Shown: one piece after another, positions 7,082-13,148 of the stretch
Layout: each line of letters starts with the position of its first letter
Position numbering within the stretch: position 1 is the stretch's first letter
Source of the DNA: an uncultured Campylobacter sp.
GTDB lineage: Bacteria; Campylobacterota; Campylobacteria; Campylobacterales; Campylobacteraceae
Reading direction: 5' to 3'
DNA length: 13,148 nt
Assembly (NCBI RefSeq): GCF_938017775.1
Contig: NZ_CALIIU010000060.1
Span: forward strand, 1 to 13,148
Notes under the pieces: model-generated
What the model was told of the DNA's origin: nothing
The model's database searches: none
What the model saw: the letters and a program-made list of their open reading frames with translations, nothing else
Translations under genes and position numbers: made by a program

Positions 7082-9163
7082 TTGCAAGCACTCGCTTTAA
7101 AATACAGACCCAAAAGCTTCGAGCAGCTCATCGGTCAAGACGCCGTCGCCAAAAGCCTCGCACACGCGCTAAATTCGGGCAGGCTGAGCCACGCATATCT
7201 TTTCAGCGGACTTCGCGGCAGCGGCAAAACCTCGACGGCTAGGATTTTTGCCAAAGCGCTTTTATGCGATAAAGGCCCCACCGGCAAGCCGTGCGAGATC
7301 TGCGATAACTGCGTAATGGCAAACGAGGGGCGCCACATCGACATCATCGAGATGGACGCCGCCAGCCACCGCAAGATCGACGATATCCGCGAGCTCATCG
7401 AGCAGACGAAGTATCATCCCGCAAGCGCGCGCTTTAAAATTTTCATCATCGACGAGGTGCATATGCTCACCAAAGAGGCCTCCAACGCGCTTTTAAAGAC
7501 GCTTGAGGAGCCGCCTAGCTACGTAAAATTTATCCTTGCAACCACCGATCCGCTCAAGCTTCCCGTCACGGTGCTATCGCGCACTCAGCACTTTCGCTTT
7601 AAACCGATCGCCAAAAGCGCCGTCGTAGCGCACCTAGAGCAAATTTTAAAAACCGAAAACATCGCTTACGAAGAGGGCGCGCTCGAAATTCTAGCGCGCA
7701 GCGGTTCGGGCTCGCTACGAGACACGCTCACGCTCCTCGATCAGGCGATTATCTTTAGCCGCGAAGGCATCACGCAGCGCGCGATCGCCGATATGTTAGG
7801 CTTGCTCGATCCCGCTAAAATCGGCGAAATTTTAGACGTCGTGCTGCGCCAGGACCGCGCGGGCGCGATCGAGATCATCAAAGAGGTCGAAAACTACAAC
7901 GCCGAGACGATAATCGACGAGATGATCGCAAATTTAAAGGATAAATTCCTGCGCCGCGACGCGAAATTTAGCCTGCTGATGTATGAGCGGTTTTTCCGCA
8001 TTTTAGCGGGCGCTAAGAGCATGCTCGCCATCAGCCCGGACAACACCTACGCAATTTCTATGATGATTTTTATGATGATGGAGGCGGTAAATCTGCGCGA
8101 GATCGACGAGCTCGTAGAGGTCGGAAGATCCCTGGATCAAGGCGAGGGCTATCCTTCCGCTTCGGCGCCGAATTTAAACACACAAAGCTCCGCGCCGAAT
8201 TTTAGGTCGAATTCCAACCAAAGTGCGACATTTGCGCCAAATAGCGAGCCGGGCGGCGCGGCTTTTGCACCGAGCGAGCAGGGTAGCGCGACAAGCGGCG
8301 TGCCTAGCTTTACGGCAGGCGCAAAACATCCCGTAAACTCCGGTGCGGGCGGTGCGGCAAAACAGAGCCCTGACGCAGGCGGCGAGATCAAACCGGACGC
8401 AGCGGCGCAGGCGCAAAATTCTAACTCTTCCATCAAAACGGGCGCTCAAAATGAAATTTACGAGAATTTTTTAGCCAAAATTTACGACCGCGATTACGAT
8501 CTGGGCGAGAAATTTAGCAAGTGCGTGGAATTTTTAAAGTTCGAGCGCGGCACGCTGTATCTGCTCTCGCGCGCGCAGGGGCAGGACAGAGAGTACCTAC
8601 GCAAGGGCTCTCGAGCGATAAATAGCGTGCTAAAATCGCTTTTCGGCGAGAGCGCGGCCATCAAGATCGAGCAAGGCGCGCCGCAGAAGCAAGAAAATTT
8701 TGCGCCGAGCGGCGCGGAAAACTCCACCCCAAGCAGCGAAGATAGCGCAGAAAAAGGCAAAGCAAAGGGCGCTACAAGTAGCGCAGAAAAACCGCTTGAA
8801 AATTCTAGCTCTACGACGAGCGGCGCGCAAAATTCCAAAGCAAGCGCGAGCAGGACCGCAAACTCCGAGCAGGATGAAATTTCAAACGGCGGCGAAAATT
8901 CCGAAGAAAATTTCGCGCCGAAAGAGGCAAAAACGCAAAAAAACGGCGCTAGCAGCGAGGGCGAAAAACAGCCGCCCAAGGACGATCTGTTAAGATCCAC
9001 CGATCCGCAAAACTACGCCGCAAAGCCCCGCGATACAAGCAAGAGCGTGCGCGCCGCCAAGGCAGGCCTCGCCGAGCTCGCAAACGGCGCGCAGGACGGC
9101 AAGGAAATTTTGATCTCCGAGATGAATAGACTCTTCGGCGAGCCCACCAAAATCACGGAATAG
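7082..9163 (+). CDS. dnaX: DNA polymerase III clamp-loader subunit gamma/tau
   Basis: This is the ATPase core of the clamp loader, which loads the beta clamp onto primed DNA. I place the start at TTG 7082, giving MQALALKYRPKSFEQLIGQD and 693 residues, because AAGGAG (7071-7076) sits five bases upstream and the family begins with this motif. An upstream in-frame TTG (7052) has no ribosome site. Visible features are Walker A GLRGSGKT (43-50), zinc cysteines 62, 71, 74 and 77, Walker B FIIDEVHM (121-128), LSRTQHF (166-172, with Thr where SRC is usual) and sensor-2 SGSLRDTLTLLD (209-220). The AAA+ and collar regions run to about 350. Two Ala/Ser/Gly/Asn/Glu-rich linkers (about 352-455 and 535-650) flank a small domain, and a short ordered tail ends LFGEPTKITE. 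The gene is longer than I would expect for a Campylobacter dnaX because of the linkers. A possible frameshift site lies at 8938-8944. Confidence 0.95.
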   Translation: MQALALKYRPKSFEQLIGQDAVAKSLAHALNSGRLSHAYLFSGLRGSGKTSTARIFAKALLCDKGPTGKPCEICDNCVMANEGRHIDIIEMDAASHRKIDDIRELIEQTKYHPASARFKIFIIDEVHMLTKEASNALLKTLEEPPSYVKFILATTDPLKLPVTVLSRTQHFRFKPIAKSAVVAHLEQILKTENIAYEEGALEILARSGSGSLRDTLTLLDQAIIFSREGITQRAIADMLGLLDPAKIGEILDVVLRQDRAGAIEIIKEVENYNAETIIDEMIANLKDKFLRRDAKFSLLMYERFFRILAGAKSMLAISPDNTYAISMMIFMMMEAVNLREIDELVEVGRSLDQGEGYPSASAPNLNTQSSAPNFRSNSNQSATFAPNSEPGGAAFAPSEQGSATSGVPSFTAGAKHPVNSGAGGAAKQSPDAGGEIKPDAAAQAQNSNSSIKTGAQNEIYENFLAKIYDRDYDLGEKFSKCVEFLKFERGTLYLLSRAQGQDREYLRKGSRAINSVLKSLFGESAAIKIEQGAPQKQENFAPSGAENSTPSSEDSAEKGKAKGATSSAEKPLENSSSTTSGAQNSKASASRTANSEQDEISNGGENSEENFAPKEAKTQKNGASSEGEKQPPKDDLLRSTDPQNYAAKPRDTSKSVRAAKAGLAELANGAQDGKEILISEMNRLFGEPTKITE
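8938..8944 (+). promoter_or_regulatory. Candidate -1 ribosomal frameshift heptamer A AAA AAC in dnaX
   Basis: In the dnaX frame the codons are CAA AAA AAC (Gln619-Lys-Asn621), which puts A AAA AAC in the X XXY YYZ phase needed for tandem -1 slippage. After a slip the frame reads AAA, CGG, CGC and then TAG (8950-8952), giving a product of about 623 residues that lacks the last 70. A purine-rich AAAGAGG (8921-8927) ends 10 bases upstream, recalling the internal Shine-Dalgarno stimulator in E. coli dnaX. The only downstream hairpin I see (CGCT/AGCG, 8947-8957) is weak, and A AAA AAC is less slippery than A AAA AAG in E. coli. Confidence 0.3.
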
Positions 9164-9472
9164 CGCCCGCCGCGGATAAATTTACGCCGCGCCGCGCGAT
9201 TTTAAATTTAAGCGTGTAAAAACGATATCGAAATTTACGCTACGAAGCGAGCCTACACGATTAAAATTTAGACTTTTAAAATTTTTACCCACTCCGCTCG
9301 GCGTCGCAACGGCGCTTGATCTTTCTAGGCAAACGGCTTCGGCGGGACGTGCGCAGCAAAGAGCCGCGCCTGCTAGCGCGAGCCTTAGGCGGATCCAAAA
9401 AGAGCGCGCGGCGCAGGCGGTGAAATTTTTAAATTTTAACGTAGCTTCATTTTTCATCATGCGAGCTAAATT

Positions 9473-9760
9473 TTATGCACCGGAATTCTGCGCGCCAGAA
9501 TTTTCGGTATCGGAATTTTCGCCGCTTAAATTTTTAGCGCCCCGATCTTCGCCGCGAGAATTTTGCGAGGCGGAATTTTGCTCGCTCGCAGCTTCGGCGT
9601 TAGAGCTTTGCGAAGTGCTTTGGCTTAAATCGCGATCTGAAATTTTATCCTGCGAGCCTAGATGATGTTTAATCATGCTTTGATCCAAAAGTTCTATTCG
9701 ATCGAGCTTGCCGTGTCTTAGGCGCACTACTTTGTCGGCAAATTTGGACGCAAAATTCAA
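9473..9760 (-). pseudogene. Probable C-terminal remnant of an ABC transporter ATPase
   Basis: The minus-strand frame starts with a TTG (9760) that has no spaced ribosome site. It reads LNFASKFADKVVRLRHGKL and then DRIE. This resembles the segment after the switch histidine in ABC ATPases (A.kFADrVvrLrdGri). No Walker A, signature or Walker B motif precedes it: the frame is closed by TAA at 9794-9796, and the preceding DNA is a short AT-rich spacer leading to the radical SAM gene. After about 23 such residues the frame becomes Ser/Asn/Glu-rich (GENSDTENSGAQNSGA) until TAA at 9473. The tail resembles the dnaX linkers in style. A chance resemblance is possible because the diagnostic part is so short. 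Confidence 0.4.
9477..9611. repeat. Degenerate tandem repeat with 15-bp period
   Basis: About nine 15-bp steps centred on a GAATTTT-like core can be laid out from 9477, with the clearest cores in units 1-3, 6 and 7. Read on the plus strand they give five-residue units such as APEFC, APEFS, VSEFS, PREFC and EAEFC. On the minus strand they give GENS, DTENS, GAQNS. Neither strand has a convincing full gene. The array overlaps the tail of the ABC-like remnant. Confidence 0.6.
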
Positions 9761-9827
9761 CCTGCGAAATCTCGATAAAATTTTGTTATTAAATTACGAA
9801 ACGAAATTCTACCTCGCGATTCCGCCG

Positions 9828-10724
9828 CTATTTCTTGGCGATTTTATAGTAGCCGTCTTTAAAAACGACTTCGCCCGCATCCGCCAGACGCTTTAAAAGC
9901 TGTGCGCTCGCTTCGTCAAACATCGCCTCCACATCACTCGTACGCTGCGGACGGCGCGAGAGAGTGCGCAAAATTTCATCCTCGCTAAAGCTCAGCCTCT
10001 CGCTTGCGTATTTGGGTGCGGCGATGATATTTACGTTTTGATTTTCGATGAAAGTGGCCAGATAGCGCAGCTGCGCCTCGCTCACCCCCTCTGCGCGGTA
10101 TGCGGGCGGGCGATCGATCGTACCGAGATCGACGCGGTGCGGATTGATACGCGCCAGAGCCGCATTCAGCGCCGCAAAGTCTTCTTGCGTGTCGTTTAGC
10201 CCGCGTACGACTAGGATTTCGATATCAAGCTCGCCGCGAAACTCGCGCGCAAAATCCGCGATTGCGCTTATGATATCCTCAGCGCTAATGCCTGCGTGCG
10301 GACCGTCCACCTTGCGAAAGCTTTTTGCAAGCACGCTATCTAGCGAAAATTTACAGATATCAAGCTTCGCTAACGCCGCGCTGTTTTCGCGCACGAGCGA
10401 GCCGTTTGATAAAACGAGTAGCTTCTGCGGCAGGCGCAGCGCCTTTAGCGCGTCCACGAGCTCTGCAAAGCGCGGATGCAGCGTAGGCTCGCCGTTTGCC
10501 GTGATCGTGATGACATCAATGCCCGCGTGGCTTTGCAGCGCAGTTTTCAGCTCGGCGATGACCGGACCTATCTCACAGGGCTCGCTCATCGCGCCTACCG
10601 GCTTGCCCGCGCCCAGCTCGCAGTAGACGCAGTTGAAGTTGCACTGCTTGCGCTGCGGGCTCAGATCGATGCCAAGGCTGCGCCCGAACCTACGCGAGGT
10701 CACGGGCCCGAAAATATATCTCAT
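9828..10724 (-). CDS. Radical SAM protein, COG0731-like (wyosine-synthetase-related family)
   Basis: A 298-residue cytoplasmic iron-sulfur protein. The [4Fe-4S]-binding motif CNFNCVYC gives Cys28, Cys32 and Cys35. The SAM-contact GE motif is seen as ITANGEPTLHP (73-83), followed by LSNGSL and the radical SAM barrel to about residue 240. Residues 245-298 look like a small winged-helix-type domain (ILRTLSRRP...LLKRLADAGEVVFKDGYYKI). The family signature MRYIFGPVTSRRFGRSLGID matches COG0731-type proteins, but the substrate in bacteria is not known to me. The start was set at ATG 10724, not the upstream in-frame TTG at 10811, because GGAG lies five bases before it and the N-terminus matches the family. 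Its first ten codons and leader are duplicated exactly at 1-55, so the genome has at least part of a second copy. Confidence 0.85.
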   Translation of the reverse strand: MRYIFGPVTSRRFGRSLGIDLSPQRKQCNFNCVYCELGAGKPVGAMSEPCEIGPVIAELKTALQSHAGIDVITITANGEPTLHPRFAELVDALKALRLPQKLLVLSNGSLVRENSAALAKLDICKFSLDSVLAKSFRKVDGPHAGISAEDIISAIADFAREFRGELDIEILVVRGLNDTQEDFAALNAALARINPHRVDLGTIDRPPAYRAEGVSEAQLRYLATFIENQNVNIIAAPKYASERLSFSEDEILRTLSRRPQRTSDVEAMFDEASAQLLKRLADAGEVVFKDGYYKIAKK

Positions 10725-10748
10725 TTTTGCTCCATGATTTGATTTGCG
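10694..10748. repeat. Exact 55-bp direct repeat, right copy (matches 1-55)
   Basis: Identical to window bases 1-55. It spans the leader, ribosome site and first ten codons (plus one base) of the complete radical SAM gene. Identity ends at 10748, beyond which the two leaders differ until the diverged repeat at 10996. Confidence 0.95.
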
Positions 10749-10887
10749 AATGACGACATTTTTGGCGCAAGATTTCGCTTTAAATTTTACTTTGCGGAAT
10801 TTAATTTGCAAAATTTTAATTTGAAATTCCGCATCGTGAAATTTTACTGAAATTTGCTTTTAAAAAATTTAGCTAGGAAATCCCGCT

Positions 10888-10980
10888 TTGAAATTTTACG
10901 TAGCAAATTTATACCGATCTTAAGCCTCGCGCCAATAACGCTTTGCATCAAACCTTGAAAATTCTACGTAGCAAATTTAT
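10888..10980. repeat. Direct repeat of about 25 bp, period about 68 bp
   Basis: The segments 10888-10912 and 10955-10980 share the 16-base core TACGTAGCAAATTTAT and a TTGAAA lead-in, with one insertion and one substitution. They lie in the part of the leader that is missing from the paralogous left locus, so they may record a local expansion after duplication. Confidence 0.75.
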
Positions 10981-10995
10981 GCCTTGGAATTTAAC

Positions 10996-11108
10996 TTCCG
11001 TGCGCTGAAATTTGGCGCCACTTTTATGTGAAATTCCACTTCCGCGCGCCGCCCCCGCAGGGACGGAATTTTAAGCTTAGAGCTTTGAATTTATCCTTAA
11101 ATTTAGGG
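10996..11108. repeat. Diverged 113-bp intergenic repeat, right copy (matches 106-217)
   Basis: Aligns with 106-217 throughout, with many single-base substitutions but only a one-base difference in length. The conserved end includes AAGCTTAGAG and TTTGAATTTATCC. The order (radical SAM start, leader, this repeat) is the same at both loci. Confidence 0.85.
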
Positions 11109-11187
11109 GGCTGTGCGAAATTCATAAAAAATTCGCATTATGTGGGAACGAGCGAGCTTTGAAATTCCAAAATTCCTAGAATTTCGC

Positions 11188-11193
11188 TAAAAT
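11188..11193 (+). promoter_or_regulatory. DUF3137-gene -10 element TAAAAT
   Basis: TAAAAT in the context TTCGC-TAAAAT-TGCGG lies 29 bases before the preferred TTG start. The context closely resembles the gyrA promoter (TTCGC-TATAAT-CGCGC). Its position argues against the alternative TTG start at 11193, which would overlap the promoter. Confidence 0.55.
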
Positions 11194-11222
11194 TGCGGAC
11201 AAATTTTAAAAAAGGCGAAATT

Positions 11223-12281
11223 TTGACTATTTACGATTTGGAGCGCCTGCGACTGGACGCGAAAAAGCACGTAGAGCAGCTAAAGCTGCTCGCCGTCATA
11301 AGCACGGTGGCGCTGTTTGCGGTATTCGGCATCATCGCGTATTTCGCGCGCAGGCAAGGCGTGCAGAGCTTTAGCGCGACGATGCTTATGCTGCTGGCGG
11401 TCGCCTTGCTCGCCGTGAGCCTTAAAGAGGTGCATCTAAACGGCTGGCAAAAGGATCTCATCGGCACGGAAAATATTTTGAAATTCGGCGCGGTCGCGAT
11501 CTCGTTTTTTATCTTCAAGTACTCCGCGGCCTTGCCGCGGGCGTTGATAGGCTTAGCCGCGCTTGCGCTTGGGGCGTGGCTAGCAGCGCGTCTTTACGCG
11601 CTCGGCGTAAAAAGCATGCAAGAGATCTTCACCGGGCGGTACCGCCAAAGCTACAAGCAGCACTATCTGGCGCCTTTCGTGCGCGAGCTCGGCTACGAAT
11701 ACGTCTCCTACGGCAGCGTGCCGTTTTGGCGCGTGGTGCAGAGCGATCTGTTCGAGTTCATCGAAAATCTGCGCGGCAACGACCGCGTGGGCGGCGCGTG
11801 GCAGGGGGTTAGCTTCGAGTTTAGCGACGTGAGTTTTTTTCATCAAAATTTGCAGCACGAGCTCGTAGGGGCGTTTTTCGTAGCGGAATTTAACAAACGC
11901 ATCATCGCGCCCGTTTTCATCTATCCGCGCGAGATGCAAAGCAAACAGCACATCGATCTAAAGCCCGTTGCGATGGACAACGTGGAGTTTGCCGCGCGAT
12001 ACAAGGTGCTTAGCGACGAGCCGCAAAACGCGATGTACGTGCTAACGCCCGCATTTATGGAGCGATTTTTGGCGGTGGGCGATGCGCTCGGGGCGCAGAT
12101 CTGGGCGAGCATCAGAGAGCGGCGGATACATATTTTCGTGTACACCGGGCGCGATAATTTCGAGCCCAGCGTCTATGAAAGCGTGCTGCGCCGCGACCCC
12201 GCAAGCGAGATCAAGAGCGAAATTCTAAGCTTTTTGAGTATCGTTAAAATTTTAAAACTGAATGTGAGGATTTGGATTTAA
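11223..12281 (+). CDS. DUF3137 family membrane protein
   Basis: A 352-residue protein of unknown function. I start it at TTG 11223 (MTIYDLERLRLDAKKHVEQL) because AAAAAAGG lies about seven bases upstream and a -10 box ends 29 bases before. The in-frame TTG at 11193 overlaps that box. A short cytoplasmic-looking helix is followed by hydrophobic segments at about 21-41, 50-67, 85-103 and 105-128, which suggests three or four membrane spans. The soluble C-terminal part (about 135-345) carries the family pattern: FVRELGYEYVSYGSVPF, then SDLF, GNDRVGGAWQGVSFEFSDV and GAFFVAEFNKRI. DUF3137 proteins are found in scattered bacteria without an assigned role. The gene stands alone, with a radical SAM gene divergent on its left and an insertion sequence on its right. 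TAA at 12279-12281. Confidence 0.8.
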   Translation: MTIYDLERLRLDAKKHVEQLKLLAVISTVALFAVFGIIAYFARRQGVQSFSATMLMLLAVALLAVSLKEVHLNGWQKDLIGTENILKFGAVAISFFIFKYSAALPRALIGLAALALGAWLAARLYALGVKSMQEIFTGRYRQSYKQHYLAPFVRELGYEYVSYGSVPFWRVVQSDLFEFIENLRGNDRVGGAWQGVSFEFSDVSFFHQNLQHELVGAFFVAEFNKRIIAPVFIYPREMQSKQHIDLKPVAMDNVEFAARYKVLSDEPQNAMYVLTPAFMERFLAVGDALGAQIWASIRERRIHIFVYTGRDNFEPSVYESVLRRDPASEIKSEILSFLSIVKILKLNVRIWI

Positions 12282-12374
12282 TAAAATTTAAGCGGTATTT
12301 TTGCTAAAAATTTTAACTCTTAAAAGATAAGGCTCTCTTTAACTTAAGCTCACACAAAGGAGCAGTAAGTTACG

Positions 12375-13107
12375 ATGAGAACTATGAAAAACAAGTATAT
12401 CTATCGTTCCCGAATTTCGCAGAAGAAATTTAGAGAAATTCTCAAGTATTTTGCAGAAGACATAGAAGCATCAAAGATATCGAATTTAACTAAAATTTCA
12501 GAAGCAACCCTATGTAAAATCTTTAGGGAAATAAGAATTCTTATGTCTAAAGAGTGTGAAAATATAAGCAAATTTAGCGGTGAAATTTCCAGCTCGCAAG
12601 CTCGCCTAGGAGCTTCGCTTTGAGATTGATGAAAGCTACTTCGGAGCTAAGAGAGTAAGAGGCAAAAGAGGTAAAGGAGCGGCAAATAAAACTCCGGTGT
12701 TCGGTATGCTTAAAAGAGATGGTAAGGTCTATACCCAAGTAGTTAAAAACTGCTCTACTAGTGAGCTAATACCTATACTATTGCAATATAGCGAGCTTGA
12801 TAGCTCTACTATCTATTCTGATTGCCGGAAAGCTTATGACGGATTGGTTGATTACGGAGCCTTGGCGCATTATAGAGTAAAACATTCAAAGAATGAATTT
12901 GCTAATGGTAAAAATCATATAAACGGTATAGAAAACTTCTGGGGTTATGCTAAACATAGACTAGCTAAATTTAAAGGGATAAAGAAAGAAAATTTCTTGC
13001 TTCATCTAAAGGAATGTGAATTTAGATATAATACTAAAGCTACACAGGAAGACCTATATCAGAAACTATTGAAATTGATAAGAGAGAATCCGCTTAGCTT
13101 ATCTTGA
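12375..13107 (+). pseudogene. IS1595-family transposase, frameshifted by a 34-bp insertion
   Basis: The first part (12375-12587) encodes MRTMKNKYIYRSRISQKKFR... with a helix-turn-helix-like region (LTKISEATLCKIFREIRIL) and ends FSGEI. The second part (12622-13107) resumes in the +1 frame with EIDESYFGAKRVRGKRGKG and continues to KLIRENPLSLS. Between them, 12588-12621 is foreign and leads to TGA at 12621-12623. Removing these 34 bases restores one frame of 232 residues with the DDE/N-type catalytic set: Asp74 (IDESYFG), Asp138 (YSDCRKAYDG) and Asn172/Glu175 (HINGIENFWGYAK). ISSod11-group enzymes lack the N-terminal zinc ribbon of other IS1595 members, as here. AAAGGAG lies 12 bases before the ATG. 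An ATG at 12384 is an alternative start. The gene as it stands should be inactive. Confidence 0.85.
12588..12621. repeat. 34-bp palindromic insert inside the transposase gene
   Basis: The insert separates the codons for GEI and EIDESYFG and shifts the frame by +1 (34 = 3x11+1). It contains the inverted repeat AAGCTC (12598-12603) / GAGCTT (12610-12615) around GCCTAG, and a short direct repeat GCTCGCAAGCTCGCC. Its layout (AAATTTC, CTCGCC, a GG-rich palindromic centre, then GCTTTG) resembles the reverse complement of 419-450. It is more GC-rich than the surrounding transposase. Confidence 0.6.
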
Positions 13108-13148
13108 GCCAAAATTATTAAAATACTTTGTAACTTTTAGGTAAATCG

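Larger units (their letters stand above)
9164..9827. other. Degenerate stretch between dnaX and the radical SAM gene
   Basis: About 660 bp between convergent genes with no intact recognisable gene. It contains an ABC-ATPase-like tail fragment (9473-9760, minus) and a degenerate 15-bp repeat (9477-9611). A 92-codon minus-strand frame (9182-9460) begins ATGATG and has a short hydrophobic LALAGAALCCA segment, but it lacks a ribosome site and a recognisable domain, so I do not call it. No convincing terminator for dnaX was found. The sequence just after the stop is GC-rich, followed by AT-rich, without a clean stem. Confidence 0.6.
10725..11222. other. Repeat-rich gene-free stretch between divergent genes
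   Basis: About 500 bp between the radical SAM gene (minus) and the DUF3137 gene (plus), with no convincing gene. It contains the right copies of the duplicated leader (to 10748) and of the 112-bp repeat (10996-11108). Between them, about 190 bp absent from the left locus is built of short related units rich in GAAATTTTAC/AAATTT, including a 25-bp direct repeat. A promoter for the DUF3137 gene lies at the right end. Confidence 0.7.
12331..13110 (+). mobile_element. IS1595-family (ISSod11-type) insertion sequence, inactivated; ends tentative
   Basis: The DNA here is visibly AT-richer than its neighbours and encodes an ISSod11-group transposase. Tentative terminal inverted repeats are 12331-12350 and 13091-13110: both start GGCTC reading inward and share 13 of 20 positions (GGCTC-N4-TAA-N2-TAAGC). 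The right one overlaps the transposase stop. No matching 8-bp target duplication is visible around these ends. An alternative pair, CTAAAA at 12304 and TTTTAG at 13135-13140, is weaker. The family assignment is firm, the boundaries are not. Confidence 0.5.

Noticed and set aside
8494..9000. Long open frames antisense to dnaX
   Set aside because: They are by-products of the GC-rich, low-complexity dnaX linkers. The sense frame has clear family motifs.
9182..9460. 92-codon minus-strand frame with a signal-peptide-like hydrophobic stretch
   Set aside because: No ribosome site before ATGATG, no recognisable domain, and it lies in a degenerate region between convergent genes.
10725..11222. Possible CRISPR-like array in the repeat-rich intergenic region
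   Set aside because: Only two copies of a 25-bp repeat, no regular spacers and no cas genes nearby.
11193..11222. Upstream TTG start for the DUF3137 gene
   Set aside because: It overlaps the last base of the likely -10 box and has no ribosome site. The TTG at 11223 has one.
12304..13140. CTAAAA/TTTTAG as ends of the insertion sequence
   Set aside because: Only six bases pair clearly, flanking 8-mers do not match, and the GGCTC pair fits the family pattern better. Neither is proven.

Overview
The window reads as a chromosomal segment from a member of the Campylobacterota, most likely a Campylobacter of intermediate GC content such as C. gracilis (inference from gene sequence style, no search run). 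The GyrA, Asd, HemE and DnaX proteins are Campylobacter-like. Non-coding DNA is studded with AAATTT-type motifs. Ribosome sites are AAGGA/GGAG, and two genes start with TTG.

Layout. Positions 1-31 (minus) hold only the first ten codons of a radical SAM gene that continues off the left edge. After a gene-free stretch, hemE (516-1560, minus, haem pathway) is followed by another gene-free stretch. Next comes a compact minus-strand block transcribed right to left: YajG-like lipoprotein, ComF-family phosphoribosyltransferase, gyrA, asd. The junctions are tight: TAG/ATG abut between lipoprotein and comF, a promoter sits in the 38-bp comF-gyrA gap, and gyrA and asd overlap by 8 nt with the asd ribosome site inside gyrA. 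The lipoprotein gene is divergent from dnaX (7082-9163, plus), which encodes a full AAA+ clamp-loader subunit with two long low-complexity linkers. A degenerate stretch (9164-9827) contains what looks like the tail of an ABC ATPase and a 15-bp-period repeat. Then come a complete COG0731-like radical SAM gene (9828-10724, minus), a repeat-rich gene-free stretch, a DUF3137 membrane protein (11223-12281, plus), and an AT-richer IS1595/ISSod11-type insertion sequence whose transposase is split by a 34-bp palindromic insertion.

Most genes are housekeeping: tetrapyrrole synthesis, lysine/threonine/methionine and cell-wall precursor supply, DNA supercoiling, replication. They share little functional logic beyond tight packing. 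No defence system, CRISPR array, tRNA or rRNA was seen.

The most notable signals are: (1) a duplication in which the 5' end and leader of the radical SAM gene recur exactly (55 bp) at both ends of a 10.7-kb interval, accompanied by a diverged 112-bp intergenic repeat; (2) an A AAA AAC heptamer in dnaX, in the correct phase, with a -1 stop two codons later, suggesting a possible gamma-like short product; (3) a shared YGC-TANAAT-NGCG promoter signature; (4) a small palindromic insert breaking the transposase that resembles an intergenic segment near the left edge. No clearly new multi-gene system is visible.
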